NCBI RefSeq assembly: GCF_002902755.1
Contig: NZ_PPRS01000003.1
Span: 115,547 to 179,546 of the forward strand
Length of the DNA: 64,000 nucleotides
Reading direction: 5' to 3'
Origin: Mammaliicoccus lentus
Lineage (GTDB): Bacteria > Bacillota > Bacilli > Staphylococcales > Staphylococcaceae
Shown here: positions 29,085 to 37,775 of the stretch, piece by piece
Numbering within the stretch: position 1 is the stretch's first letter
How the letters are laid out: every line of letters begins with the position of its first letter
The notes under the pieces: generated by a model
What the model saw: the letters and a program-made list of their open reading frames with translations, nothing else
What the model was told of the DNA's origin: nothing
The model's database searches: none
Position numbers and translations under genes: made by a program

Positions 29085-29515
29085 TGTTACAACAAATATA
29101 CCCTAGCGTTCAGCATCCATATGCTTTTGAACTAAATAAAGACTTTAATTTTTCAAGCGCACATTACATTCCTTATGAAGAATCTGGAAAATGCCATAAT
29201 GTTCATGGGCATACATATTTCATTAATTTAACAATCGCTGGTGATGAATTGGACAAAATGGGATTTTTAGTGAATTTCAGTGAATTAAAATCACTTATAC
29301 ACAAGAGATATGACCATCGTTTATTAAATGATTTCGAAGAGTTTAAAGACAACAGCCCTTCAACAGAGCAAGTTGCTCAAACAATATATAATATTGTACA
29401 AGAATCATTAGATAATCGTGATAATAAACCTAAATGTGTACAAGTCTTTGTTAGAGAGACACCAACAAGTTATGTCGTTTATCGTCCTGTGAAACAGGGT
29501 GAAAATAATGCCTAA
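29084..29515 (+). CDS. queD: 6-carboxy-tetrahydropterin synthase QueD
   Basis: Makes 6-carboxy-5,6,7,8-tetrahydropterin from dihydroneopterin triphosphate, the first committed queuosine step. This 143-aa protein has the zinc-binding His in FSSAHYIPY, the catalytic Cys and His pair in GKCHNVHGHTY, and the second histidine site DHRLLND. It overlaps queC by one base and queE by 8 bases, showing tight coupling. Confidence 0.95.
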   Translation: MLQQIYPSVQHPYAFELNKDFNFSSAHYIPYEESGKCHNVHGHTYFINLTIAGDELDKMGFLVNFSELKSLIHKRYDHRLLNDFEEFKDNSPSTEQVAQTIYNIVQESLDNRDNKPKCVQVFVRETPTSYVVYRPVKQGENNA

Positions 29516-30218
29516 AATTCCTGTACTTGAAATATTTGGTCCGACTATACAAGGAGAAGGCTCGGTTATTGGAAGAAAAACCATGTTTGTTAGAACAAGT
29601 GGTTGTGATTATAGATGTAGTTGGTGTGATTCAAGCTTTACTTGGGATGGTTCTGCTAAAGACGATATTCGACTACTAGAACCTGAACAAATCCTTTCAG
29701 AACTAGATCAACTTGCTCCTAATCAATATCAACATGTCACTATTTCTGGTGGTAATCCAGCTTTAATTAAAAATATCGGCCCTCTTGTTGAAGCATTTAA
29801 AGAAAGAAAGATTCAAACTGCGCTAGAAACACAAGGTTCTAAATTTCAAGAATGGATGGTGGATATAGACGACTTAACAATCAGTCCTAAACCACCAAGC
29901 TCTGGTATGAAACCAAGTCTACCTATTTTGGATGACGTGATTTCAAAATGTACTAAAGAGAGTTTATCTTTAAAAGTTGTCATATTCGATGATGAAGATT
30001 ATAAATTTGCTAAAGATATTCACGCTCGATACCCAGACATTCCGTTTTATTTACAAGTTGGAAACCCTTATTTAGATGATAGTGTTTCAAATCACACAGA
30101 GAAATTACTAAGTAAATACGAAGAACTTATAGATAAAGTCATGAACGATACACTAAACGATATATATGTATTGCCACAATTGCATACATTACTATGGAGC
30201 AATAAAAAAGGCGTATAG
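29508..30218 (+). CDS. queE: 7-carboxy-7-deazaguanine synthase QueE
   Basis: Radical SAM enzyme (236 aa) that rearranges carboxy-tetrahydropterin into 7-carboxy-7-deazaguanine. The cluster-binding CDYRCSWC shows the CxxxCxxC triad. GPTIQGEGSVIGRKTMFVRTSG before it and TISGGNPAL after it are family signatures. The ATG chosen overlaps the queD end and follows AGGGTG; an in-frame GTG three codons earlier is less likely. It is the last gene of queCDE. Confidence 0.94.
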   Translation: MPKIPVLEIFGPTIQGEGSVIGRKTMFVRTSGCDYRCSWCDSSFTWDGSAKDDIRLLEPEQILSELDQLAPNQYQHVTISGGNPALIKNIGPLVEAFKERKIQTALETQGSKFQEWMVDIDDLTISPKPPSSGMKPSLPILDDVISKCTKESLSLKVVIFDDEDYKFAKDIHARYPDIPFYLQVGNPYLDDSVSNHTEKLLSKYEELIDKVMNDTLNDIYVLPQLHTLLWSNKKGV

Positions 30219-30249
30219 CCAGAAGTCTCCAACCCTAGTCATCCTTGCC

Positions 30250-30307
30250 GGGGTGGGACTACGAAATCTATTTATTAAAATGAGATTTCTGTCCCACCCC
30301 CTCTTTT
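30250..30307 (+). terminator. Terminator after queE (GGGAC hairpin family)
   Basis: GGGGTGGGAC (30250-30259) pairs with GTCCCACCCC (30291-30300), with inner GAAATC / GATTTC arms, followed by CTCTTTTTT on the plus strand. It also covers the 3' end of the convergent DUF1129 pseudogene. Confidence 0.85.
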
Positions 30308-30963
30308 TTATTAGATCCAATCAGTTTATAAATCCCATAAATTGCGACACCCACTATAATATATAACCACCAAGGTATGTATACTTTAGTCATATCTCCA
30401 AATGCTATATTTGGTCCTATAATTATAATAGCTGGTATTATCCCTACTATAATTCCACCATATAAGCTTTCTTTTAACATTTTATACTTAGATTTATCAA
30501 AAATATATTTTTGAATAATACGAAATAAAGCTTTTACGATAAAGAATCCCGCAATAGGTACTATTATTAACATTGATATTAGCGATAATAGTGATGTTTT
30601 ATAATCTGCAAAAATACCCGCTATTCCTGAGGTTATGAAGTATATACTATAGAATTAAACCATTCCCATCACAACCATATTCATAATCGCTTTGTTAGAT
30701 TCATTAGGTAATTCCTCTAAAATTTCATCTGCATGACCTTTCACGTCATGACCAAAGAATTCAATAGCTGATCTACCGTTAGATGTCGCTTCTAGTAAGT
30801 GATCTAATACATCATTTAATATTACTTCTGTCTCATGTTCACTTACTCTTAAATCTGTTCGCACATATAATAAAAAATCTTCATAAACTTCTAAATCTTC
30901 TTCATTTAATTGTTCACGCTTTTTATTGTTCAAATCAATCAGTTGTTTTGTTGTTTGCGTCAT
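30268..30963 (-). pseudogene. DUF1129 membrane protein gene interrupted by an in-frame TAA
   Basis: One reading frame of about 231 codons, broken only by TAA at 30655-30657. The first 102 codons give the soluble N-terminal domain (EDLEVYEDFLLYVRTDLRVSEHETEVILNDVLDHLLEA), closely like residues 23-65 of the intact paralogue at 62393-63076. The codons after the stop continue without another stop through four hydrophobic helices to a KKEGVGQKSHFNK tail. The break is at the first membrane helix. Upstream, the start overlaps padR by 29 bases. The likeliest explanation is a nonsense mutation; a truncated soluble 102-aa product could still be made. A sequencing error is possible. Confidence 0.8.
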
Positions 30964-31291
30964 AATCTACACTCCTCGTTAATAGTTCATCGATTGGCCC
31001 TTTAATTTTATTCCATTCTCCTGTAACAATTTCTAGTTCTTCTTTACCTTTTTCTGTAATGAAATAATATTTTCTCTTTGGTCCTTGCTCGCTCGGTTTA
31101 ACTTCACTATAAATAAATTCCTTATTTAATAACCTTAAAAGAATGGGATAAATCGTTCCTTCAGAGACTTCTGCGAATTGAAAATCATTCAATTTCTTAG
31201 ATAATTCATAACCATACACAGGTTGTGATTGGATGATTGATAATATACATGCGTCTAATAGACCTTTTCTCATTTGTGTTCGAATTGACAT
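30935..31291 (-). CDS. PadR family transcriptional regulator
   Basis: Winged-helix regulator (118 aa) with the PadR pattern: LLDACILSIIQSQPVYGYELSKKL (11-34) and EVSEGTIYPILLRLLNKEFI (recognition helix region). The wing GPKRKYYFITEKGKEEL follows. It precedes and overlaps the DUF1129 gene, an arrangement in which PadR usually represses a membrane protein operon including itself. A 23-bp palindrome 25 bases upstream is its likely operator. The ligand is unknown. Confidence 0.88.
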   Translation of the reverse strand: MSIRTQMRKGLLDACILSIIQSQPVYGYELSKKLNDFQFAEVSEGTIYPILLRLLNKEFIYSEVKPSEQGPKRKYYFITEKGKEELEIVTGEWNKIKGPIDELLTRSVDYDANNKTTD

Positions 31292-31315
31292 GTTTATAAC
31301 CTCTAATCTTTTATA

Positions 31316-31338
31316 GCTATTTTGTATTACAAAGTAGC
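31316..31338 (-). promoter_or_regulatory. Candidate PadR operator palindrome
   Basis: A 23-bp inverted repeat running from GCTATTTTGTA to TACAAAGTAGC, symmetric at all but one position pair. It is placed just upstream of the padR ribosome site. Length and position fit autoregulation by the PadR dimer. Confidence 0.55.
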
Positions 31339-31475
31339 GTAAATTTATCTTATTATAATTTTCATATTTTTGTCAAATCGTAATTGAATTTTAATTGTCA
31401 TACTATATTTCGTGATTAAATGAATAGAAATTGATATAATTCGAAGATGAGACTATTTTAAGGCAGGAGACAGAC

Positions 31476-32117
31476 ATGGCAATCCTAGTTATGATTAATA
31501 TCATTCTCTGTATCGTCTTAATGTCATATAACTTTGTAGTAATGAATAAGAAACAGCACATCGATCATTATGCTATTTCTATAACAATTGCTTTGAATGG
31601 ATTAGTATCTTTTATAATCATTAAAGAAATCAATTTCATCACGATTGCTGTAACAGCTATGTTACTTATATGGGCATTTTTACATACATGGATTCAGATT
31701 AGATACGTACCAAATTATATTCAAAATCAATTTTTCGTTCTTTATATAATAATTATTATTTTTAGTATGTCTTTAAATATTGTATTTTTAGACAGTGACG
31801 AATCAATTTATCAATCACTACCTTACTTTGGCGTGAGTTTATTTATCTTCGGTCAAATAATTGCTTATCTTTCGTTATTCACCGAACCAACTGAATTAAA
31901 TGGAAGACGTCTTGCGAAGACTTACCAAAAAGGTATATATAAATACTTTATTCATCCAAGATTAGTAGGTGAAATCGTTACAATCGTTTCATATATATGT
32001 ATGATAGTTCTAACGCCTCATTGGTTTTTACTCGTTCCTGTATTTCTTATTTATATTTTCTTTATTTTATGGCAAAAACTATTCAAAACAACGAACTATG
32101 TTTCAGCTGAAAATTAA
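31476..32117 (+). CDS. Integral membrane protein, possibly ICMT/DUF1295-like
   Basis: A 213-aa protein with about six to seven hydrophobic segments. The C-terminal stretch YKYFIHPRLVGEIVTIVSYICM, with a His-Pro ahead of a helix and a basic tail after two further helices, recalls the isoprenylcysteine methyltransferase/steroid-reductase fold (HPxYxG... E pattern). The match is loose and the function is unknown. AGGCAGGAGA precedes the ATG. It is divergent from padR. Confidence 0.6.
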   Translation: MAILVMINIILCIVLMSYNFVVMNKKQHIDHYAISITIALNGLVSFIIIKEINFITIAVTAMLLIWAFLHTWIQIRYVPNYIQNQFFVLYIIIIIFSMSLNIVFLDSDESIYQSLPYFGVSLFIFGQIIAYLSLFTEPTELNGRRLAKTYQKGIYKYFIHPRLVGEIVTIVSYICMIVLTPHWFLLVPVFLIYIFFILWQKLFKTTNYVSAEN

Positions 32118-32165
32118 TGGGTAAATATAGAAAGTAAACAAGAAACATATAAGGAGGCACATACT

Positions 32166-32417
32166 ATGTTGAGTTTTATAGTTATGTTAATCGTAGGCGG
32201 TTTAATCGGTTGGCTAGCCGGAGCAATTTTAGGTAAAGATATCCCAGGTGGTATCATTGGTAACATCATAGCTGGTCTAATTGGTTCAGCTATCGGTGGT
32301 AAAATTTTAGGAGAAATAGGCCCAGTATGGGGCGGCGTAGCAATTATTCCAGCTCTTATTGGCTCTATCTTATTAATCTTAGTATTATCATTTATCTTAA
32401 AAGCGGTTAGAAAATAA
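32166..32417 (+). CDS. GlsB/YeaQ/YmgE family stress-response membrane protein
   Basis: An 83-aa protein with three hydrophobic helices and many glycines (GGLIGWLAGAILGKDIPGGIIGNIIAGLIGSAIGG), the transglycosylase-associated (PF04226) pattern. Members are often induced by stress, but their biochemical role is unknown. AAGGAGG precedes the ATG; a clear terminator follows. Confidence 0.85.
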   Translation: MLSFIVMLIVGGLIGWLAGAILGKDIPGGIIGNIIAGLIGSAIGGKILGEIGPVWGGVAIIPALIGSILLILVLSFILKAVRK

Positions 32418-32451
32418 TTGAAATTCTGAAATAAAGAAAAAAGTAAAAAAC

Positions 32452-32492
32452 CACTGTGCTATTAGATTTGTCTAATGGCACAGTGATTTTTT
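32452..32492 (+). terminator. Terminator after GlsB-like gene
   Basis: A 15-bp stem CACTGTGCTATTAGA / TCTAATGGCACAGTG (one G-T pair) with loop TTTG, followed by ATTTTTTATTTT. Confidence 0.85.
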
Positions 32493-32513
32493 ATTTTATG
32501 CTCACAATATATC

Positions 32514-33236
32514 TTAATGTAAATATATAGATCCCATGATCAGTACAAACACTGAATTAGCTATTTCAATCATCCCCACTTGCATAATTTTAATTTTGCG
32601 TCCGTAAAGAACAATAGCTCTTACTAAACTTGGTATATACATAACCATGATAATTGGATGTATTAATAATCCAATTAATACAATAAACGCATGATAAAGC
32701 CATGAGCTCCATTTATACTTTTGAGATTTTTTCTCTCTAATCATCGTCTTAACATATAAAATGGTACCAAAGAAATATAGAAAACTAATAATAAACACAG
32801 TAAACCATTTGTTTACATCTAATAATGATTGATTTAACAACGTACTAATTATACCAAATAGACAAAATATTATTACAGCTATTAAATCATTTGTAAATGC
32901 TCTTTCGTTTTTCTTTTTAGCAAAATAAGCATTAACTAGTGACAATGGTATCATAAGTAAAAATATGTAAAAAGTTTCAGGTCGTAAAATCACGATAGGA
33001 ATAAACGAAATAAGTACAACAATAAAGAAAATGCCCGCAGTATACAAATACCCTTTCTGCTTTTTCCTCTTTTTTAAATAGAAAAATACTTGATCACTCA
33101 TAAAATAAACTGCTAAAACACCTAAATATAGTAGTAAATGTAAAAACGAGAATCCTCCAACAGCAATACCAAAAGCAATTGGAAGTACAATCATTGACCA
33201 CACACCGTGTTGATTAGGTTTTTTAAATTTAAACAT
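32514..33236 (-). CDS. YwiC-like membrane protein
   Basis: A 240-aa protein with about seven membrane helices. The N-terminal KKPNQHGVWSMIVLPIAFGI is the signature of YwiC-like proteins (PF14256), which have a KxPxQHGxWxM start. Function unknown; in Bacillus, ywiC lies near nitrate/fnr genes. The ATG is preceded by TGGAGGTG. Confidence 0.8.
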   Translation of the reverse strand: MFKFKKPNQHGVWSMIVLPIAFGIAVGGFSFLHLLLYLGVLAVYFMSDQVFFYLKKRKKQKGYLYTAGIFFIVVLISFIPIVILRPETFYIFLLMIPLSLVNAYFAKKKNERAFTNDLIAVIIFCLFGIISTLLNQSLLDVNKWFTVFIISFLYFFGTILYVKTMIREKKSQKYKWSSWLYHAFIVLIGLLIHPIIMVMYIPSLVRAIVLYGRKIKIMQVGMIEIANSVFVLIMGSIYLH

Positions 33237-33319
33237 AAAAACACCTCCACATATTCATTCTACTAAAAGATATATATAAAATACATCTTATTTCAAACAA
33301 ATTTGTGAAGGTTAATTTA

Positions 33320-34144
33320 TTACATATCGCCTATTTTTACTTCGTCTGGATCTCTAAATTGTCTTTCATTAATATTCAAATCGTCTATTTTTTGAATGTC
33401 TTGAGCATTTAATTCAAAATCAAAGACATCAAAATTCTCTTTTATTCTATTATTATTTTGGGATTTTGGTATAACAAGTCTACCTTGTTGTAAATGCCAT
33501 TTAATAATAACTTGAGCAACGGTTTTATCGTACTGTTGGGCAATACTTTTCAGCGTTTCATTGTTTAACCATTCTCCACCTCTCATAAGTGGACTCCAAG
33601 CCATAACTTTTATACCTTTACTTTCGCAATAAGCTTGCAATGCATCTTGATTGAATAAAGGATGAAACTCAATTTGATTAACAGCTGGCACTATTTCTGT
33701 TTCTGCTAATAAAGCATCTAAATGATGTTCTTTAAAATTACATACACCAATAGCTTTAATTTTGCCATCTTTATATAGTTGTTCTAATGCTTTATAAGTT
33801 TCTATAAATAATTCATCTTCTGGACATGGCCAATGAATTAAATACATATCTAAATATGTTAAATCTAAACTTTCCATTGATTGTTCAAATGCTTTTATTG
33901 TTCTATCATATCCTTGAAAATCATTCCACAGCTTTGTTGTAATAAATAATTCTTCACGTGGTACATTTAAATTTTTCAATGCTTTTCCTAACGCTTTTTC
34001 ATTCTTATAGAACCAAGCTGTATCTATTGCACGGTATCCTGCATCTACTGCCGTTTGAACTACCCTTTCAACATCTTGATCTTCTATTTTGTAAATGCCT
34101 AATCCTAATTCTGGAATCTCTACATTGTTATTTAACTTGACCAT
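33320..34144 (-). CDS. Aldo/keto reductase
   Basis: NADPH-dependent oxidoreductase (274 aa) of the AKR superfamily, 2,5-diketogluconate reductase type. The catalytic tetrad is visible: Asp in AIDTAWFYKNE with Tyr, Lys in FITTKLW, His in YLIHWPCP. The NADP-binding KSQNNNRIKENFDVFDF is near the C-terminus. It is 13 bases downstream of the pseudouridine synthase gene, so co-transcription is likely. Physiological substrate unknown. Confidence 0.85.
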   Translation of the reverse strand: MVKLNNNVEIPELGLGIYKIEDQDVERVVQTAVDAGYRAIDTAWFYKNEKALGKALKNLNVPREELFITTKLWNDFQGYDRTIKAFEQSMESLDLTYLDMYLIHWPCPEDELFIETYKALEQLYKDGKIKAIGVCNFKEHHLDALLAETEIVPAVNQIEFHPLFNQDALQAYCESKGIKVMAWSPLMRGGEWLNNETLKSIAQQYDKTVAQVIIKWHLQQGRLVIPKSQNNNRIKENFDVFDFELNAQDIQKIDDLNINERQFRDPDEVKIGDM

Positions 34145-34157
34145 TTTAAAATCCCCT

Positions 34158-34880
34158 TTATTTAGATTTCATACGCTCTCTTTTCGGCTCATATGAAAGT
34201 GTTTGAGTAAGTGTATTAAATTCCTCAGCTGTTAAATCTCGCCACTCTCCATATTTGATACCATCTAACTTAATGTTCATTATACGTATACGTTTTAACT
34301 TCTTAACGTTATAGCCTAATGTTTCACACATTCTTCTAATTTGACGATTTAAACCTTGCGTTAAAATAATTTTAAAAGTTTTATCATTGAGTTGTTCTAA
34401 TTTCGCCGGCAATGTCTTTTGATTTAATATAACAACACCATTAGACATATTTTTAATAAATTCTTTCGTGATAGGTTTATCAACTGTCACGACATATTCT
34501 TTTTCATGATGGTTTTCACTACGCAATATTTCATTTACAATATCGCCATCACTGGTAAGTAACAATAAGCCTTCTGAATCTTTATCTAATCTACCGATAT
34601 GAAATATTCTTTCTGGGTGGTTCACATAATCTACTACATTGCCTTTAATATGCTTTTCTGTAGTTGAAGTAATGCCTCTCGGTTTATTCAAAGCAATATA
34701 TACATAACCTTTATCAATCGTTATAACTTTATTATCAACTTTTACGACATCAGAATCTTCCACTTGTGAGCCTAAAGTTGCTAACTCATCATTTATCTTT
34801 ACACGTTTATCATCTATCCATTTATCTGCTCCACGACGTGAACAGACACCAGCTTCACTTAAAAATTTATTAATTCTCAT
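34158..34880 (-). CDS. rRNA pseudouridine synthase, RsuA/RluF type
   Basis: A 240-aa enzyme isomerising a uridine in ribosomal RNA. An S4 RNA-binding domain (1-60, starting MRINKFLSEAGVCSRRGADKWI) is followed by the catalytic domain with Asp in HIGRLDKDSEGLLLLTSDG and the LTQGLNRQIRRMCETLGYNVKKLKRIRI block. These features place it in the RluB/E/F-RsuA group. A basic C-terminal tail (KRERMKSK) resembles RluF; the target base cannot be told. Confidence 0.85.
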   Translation of the reverse strand: MRINKFLSEAGVCSRRGADKWIDDKRVKINDELATLGSQVEDSDVVKVDNKVITIDKGYVYIALNKPRGITSTTEKHIKGNVVDYVNHPERIFHIGRLDKDSEGLLLLTSDGDIVNEILRSENHHEKEYVVTVDKPITKEFIKNMSNGVVILNQKTLPAKLEQLNDKTFKIILTQGLNRQIRRMCETLGYNVKKLKRIRIMNIKLDGIKYGEWRDLTAEEFNTLTQTLSYEPKRERMKSK

Positions 34881-34956
34881 ACCTATGGTTCCTCTCTTAA
34901 TCCATCTTATATTATTATTCTACACGAAGAAAAAGATTAAAGAAAATAGAATACAA

Positions 34957-34996
34957 AAAAGAGTCTGGAACAGTTAATTATGTCCCAGACTCTTTT
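34957..34996 (-). terminator. Terminator after DUF3817 gene (GGGACA hairpin family)
   Basis: AAAAGAGTCTGG and CCAGACTCTTTT form a 12-bp stem, extended by ACA / TGT around an 8-base loop, with T-runs on both strands. It ends the mpfA-DUF3817 transcript. Confidence 0.8.
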
Positions 34997-35001
34997 AAAA
35001 A

Positions 35002-35316
35002 TTATTTTATTATATTATCGTAAGTCTTACTGTTAATAAAGAAGCGATCAAATATAAAAGTACCAAAAGGAATAAATGCTGAAATTAAAGCTACTATTGG
35101 CCATTTTATATGAATGCGCACTATGGTCGTCATTATTAAAATCATAATGAGATATAAAGAAAATAAAACGCCATGTAACATACCTATAACAGAGACTACA
35201 GTTGGAATATCTAACATATATTTAATTGGCATCGCTATTAATATTAATAATAACAACGAACCGCCTTCTAAATAGCCTGTAAATCTAAAAAGTGATGTTA
35301 AAGTTGTTTTATTCAC
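35002..35316 (-). CDS. DUF3817 membrane protein
   Basis: A 104-aa protein with three hydrophobic helices and the family pattern FRFTGYLEGGSLLLLILIAMPIKY followed by GMLHGVLFSLYL. Start is GTG with GAGGA seven bases before it; the end of mpfA lies only three bases upstream, so it is translated from the same message. Function unknown. If the mpfA stop codon causes polarity, this gene's expression could fall. Confidence 0.75.
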   Translation of the reverse strand: MNKTTLTSLFRFTGYLEGGSLLLLILIAMPIKYMLDIPTVVSVIGMLHGVLFSLYLIMILIMTTIVRIHIKWPIVALISAFIPFGTFIFDRFFINSKTYDNIIK

Positions 35317-35319
35317 GTC

Positions 35320-36666
35320 TTAATCCTCGTCTTCTTCATCTTCGTCAAAGAGATTTTTTCTTTCTTTTATAAATTCTTTATGGAGTGCTACAGTTCTAAT
35401 TTGATGATTTTCTACATCTATGACAACCCATTTGTCATATTCTGTATCGACATAGTCATCTTTCTCTATTTCAGGATTGTGAGCTTGTAGCCAACCACCA
35501 ATTGTATCTATATCATCTGAATCTTCAAAATCAATTCCAAATTTGTCTTCTAATTCAGAAAGTGTGACACGCCCATTTATTTGGTAAGTATCTTCACCAG
35601 TTTTGATAATATCATTTATTTCATCGTCATCGAATTCATCTCTAATTTCTCCGACAATCTCTTCTAGTATATCTTCCATTGTAATAATACCAGCAGTACC
35701 ACCATATTCATCTATAACTAATGCCATATGAACATGATCTTTTTGCATTTTCACTAATGCATCACTGATTCTTGTAACTTCATGAATCAGTGGTAAATTA
35801 TGAATGTAGGCATTAATTTTAATTTTGTTGCCTGAAGCATACTCTGTTAAAAATTCTTTTACATTGATAAAGCCTTTTATGTGGTCTTTATCGCCGTCTT
35901 CAGAAATTGGATAACGTGTATAATGATGTTCATTAATAATTTCGAGCAGTTCTTCAATATTAAATGGTTCAGTTAATGTAACCATTTGTGTTCTAGGTAC
36001 CATGATATCTTTTGCTAATCTTTCGTCGAATGAGAAAATGTTTTACATATAAGCTAATTCTGTATGGTTAATTTCACCACTTTGATAGCTTTGAGTCATG
36101 ATAAGCTTTAATTCTTCTTCAGACATTGCTTGTTCTTCATTTGTAGGTTGAATACCAATAGTACGTACAAGTATTCTAGCTGTTCCGTTCATAGACCAAA
36201 TTAATGGTTTCATAACGATACCGAAATAATAAAGCGGTCTAGCAAAAAATAATGATAGTTTTTCCGCTTGTTGAATAGCAACAGTCTTAGGTGCAAGTTC
36301 ACCAACTACTACGTGAATAAATGTAACAATTAGAAAACTGATAACGATAGAAAATGTAGTAGTAAGTGCATCTGGTAAATTAAAGAAGTCTAATGCAGGA
36401 TGTATAAGAACTTCAAATGTTGGTTCACCAATCCAACCTAATCCTAGTGAAGTCACAGTAATACCAAGCTGACAAGCAGATAAATAGTAATCCAATTCTT
36501 TTACCATTTTATATACAATTTTAGCAGACTTACTTCCTTCAGATATAAGTTGTTCTATTCTCGTCATACGTATTTTAACAAGCGCGAATTCAGAACCTAC
36601 GAATACCATTGTAAATGCAATTAATATAAAGAATACAATAAAGTTTATTATGGTCGAAATTTCCAA
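35320..36666 (-). pseudogene. mpfA: mpfA (CNNM/CorC magnesium exporter) interrupted by an in-frame TAA
   Basis: A 449-codon frame matching full-length S. aureus MpfA, split by one TAA at 36043-36045. Codons 1-207 encode the DUF21 membrane domain, ending TELAYM. The same frame resumes with NIFSFDERLAKDIMVPRTQMV and continues through two CBS domains and the CorC-HlyC domain (INGRVTLSELEDKFGI, DTIGGWLQ). S. aureus has Gln (YMQNIF) at this place, so a single C-to-T change of CAA explains it. The membrane domain alone lacks the regulatory half. The start is a TTG next to a hairpin-covered AGGG ribosome site. Loss should alter magnesium tolerance. Confidence 0.85.
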
Positions 36667-36815
36667 TTAGTTCCCTATTTCTAGGGATTCACCTCCAAAT
36701 ATTTTGCGGTGACGCTTGGGCCACCTTTTTAGTTCTATTTTTAAAGAAAACATGCTTGAATTTAAGTGTAAAACTAAATCCTCCCCATTTTGCGTCACCT
36801 CTCCCGACTATAGCA
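36667..36815 (-). promoter_or_regulatory. Structured 5' leader of mpfA, possible riboswitch
   Basis: In the transcript sense, GGTGACGC (complement of 36792-36799) pairs perfectly with GCGTCACC (complement of 36708-36715), enclosing 76 bases. Inside, TTTAGTT (complement of 36772-36778) pairs with AACTAAA (complement of 36728-36734). The internal loops are purine-rich (GGGGAGG and GGTGGCCC). Next comes GGAGGTG, then CCCTA-GAAA-TAGGG (36673-36686), a GNRA-capped hairpin whose 3' arm contains the AGGG ribosome site six bases before the TTG start. I could not fit it to the M-box or to the Mn (yybP-ykoY) riboswitch. Confidence 0.6.
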
Positions 36816-36903
36816 TATTGAGTTAAGTCTAACACATTTTACTACTAATTAAAATGAATAAGAAGAAATGTATGCATATATTATTTTACGCATACATTTT
36901 CCA

Positions 36904-37689
36904 TTAAAAAGATAGTTCGTTGTGTTTCATTATAAACTGTGAACTAATTTTATTAAATTCTTCTGGCTTATCTATATTGCATACATGCCCTGCTTGTTCG
37001 ATAACTTCTAAATAAAAGTTCTCATAGTCTTTTACTAACCGTTCTACAGGTGGCATAAACAAATAATCTTCATCTCCCATAATAAATAAAGTCGGGATAT
37101 TCTTTGTAGCCACTTGCAAATGCGCTAAGTATGGATTCACTAATTTGGTTAGCTTAACCCATTTTATAAATTGTTTTTGTGAAACTTTTTTAGCTTCGTT
37201 TATAAACCTCAATCGAGACTCTTCATGTTCTTTTCTAGGCATAATGATATAAGCAAATAATTTATAAAGTAACATATAAGGAACAAAGTTCATAATAGTC
37301 CTACCAATAGCTAATAAGAATTTAGTTCTTAAATTAACATTAATAATTGCGCCACCTAAAACTAACGTTGTAATTCTTTCAGGATACGAATCTGCCATTG
37401 TTTGCCCAACAATTGTTCCTAAACTCATCCCAATAATATGCGTCTTTTTAATTTTTAAGTGATCGAGTACGTCTATGACTTCTTTAGCTAAATGTTCGAA
37501 TGAATCATTTTTCTTCCATTCTTTATTTGCAGATTTGCCGTGACCTCTTAAATCAACAAGTAAAACATTAAAGTGCTTTCTATAATATCTCATTTGTTTA
37601 AACCAAATAGAAGAGCTACCTCCAGCCCCGTGTAACAAGGTAACCCATTCTGCTTCTTCAGATTTTATAATCGTCTTATAATATAACAT
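36904..37689 (-). CDS. Alpha/beta hydrolase
   Basis: A 261-aa alpha/beta-hydrolase. The oxyanion segment LLHGAGGSSSIW (18-29) precedes the nucleophile elbow GMSLG (Ser in IIGMSLGTIVGQ). The acid is in FIMGDEDYLF and the His in QAGHVCNIDKPEEF. It resembles esterases/haloperoxidase-like enzymes; the substrate is unknown. It stands alone upstream of mpfA and downstream of the fru terminator. AGGAAAG lies before the ATG. Confidence 0.82.
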   Translation of the reverse strand: MLYYKTIIKSEEAEWVTLLHGAGGSSSIWFKQMRYYRKHFNVLLVDLRGHGKSANKEWKKNDSFEHLAKEVIDVLDHLKIKKTHIIGMSLGTIVGQTMADSYPERITTLVLGGAIINVNLRTKFLLAIGRTIMNFVPYMLLYKLFAYIIMPRKEHEESRLRFINEAKKVSQKQFIKWVKLTKLVNPYLAHLQVATKNIPTLFIMGDEDYLFMPPVERLVKDYENFYLEVIEQAGHVCNIDKPEEFNKISSQFIMKHNELSF

Positions 37690-37775
37690 GTTTTACATCT
37701 TTCCTCTTAATTTCCATATTGTGAAATCTTACAATATTTTTATTCATCATATAAAATTTTATCAATGATTTCAAT

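Noticed and set aside
30250..30300. Small RNA gene in the queE terminator region
   Set aside because: The hairpin with T-run is sufficient as a terminator, and no promoter-like element was evident.
30268..30573. Separate 101-aa membrane protein gene
   Set aside because: It is in frame with the upstream DUF1129 half with only one stop between, and its apparent start lacks a ribosome site.
35320..36003. Separate 227-aa CBS-domain gene starting at MVPRTQ
   Set aside because: The frame continues upstream to the mpfA stop at 36043 with residues NIFSFDERLAKDI that belong to MpfA; no ribosome site precedes the ATG.
36667..36815. Known M-box, yybP-ykoY or T-box leader
   Set aside because: The conserved sequences of these families, as I remember them, are not present; only the general layout is riboswitch-like.
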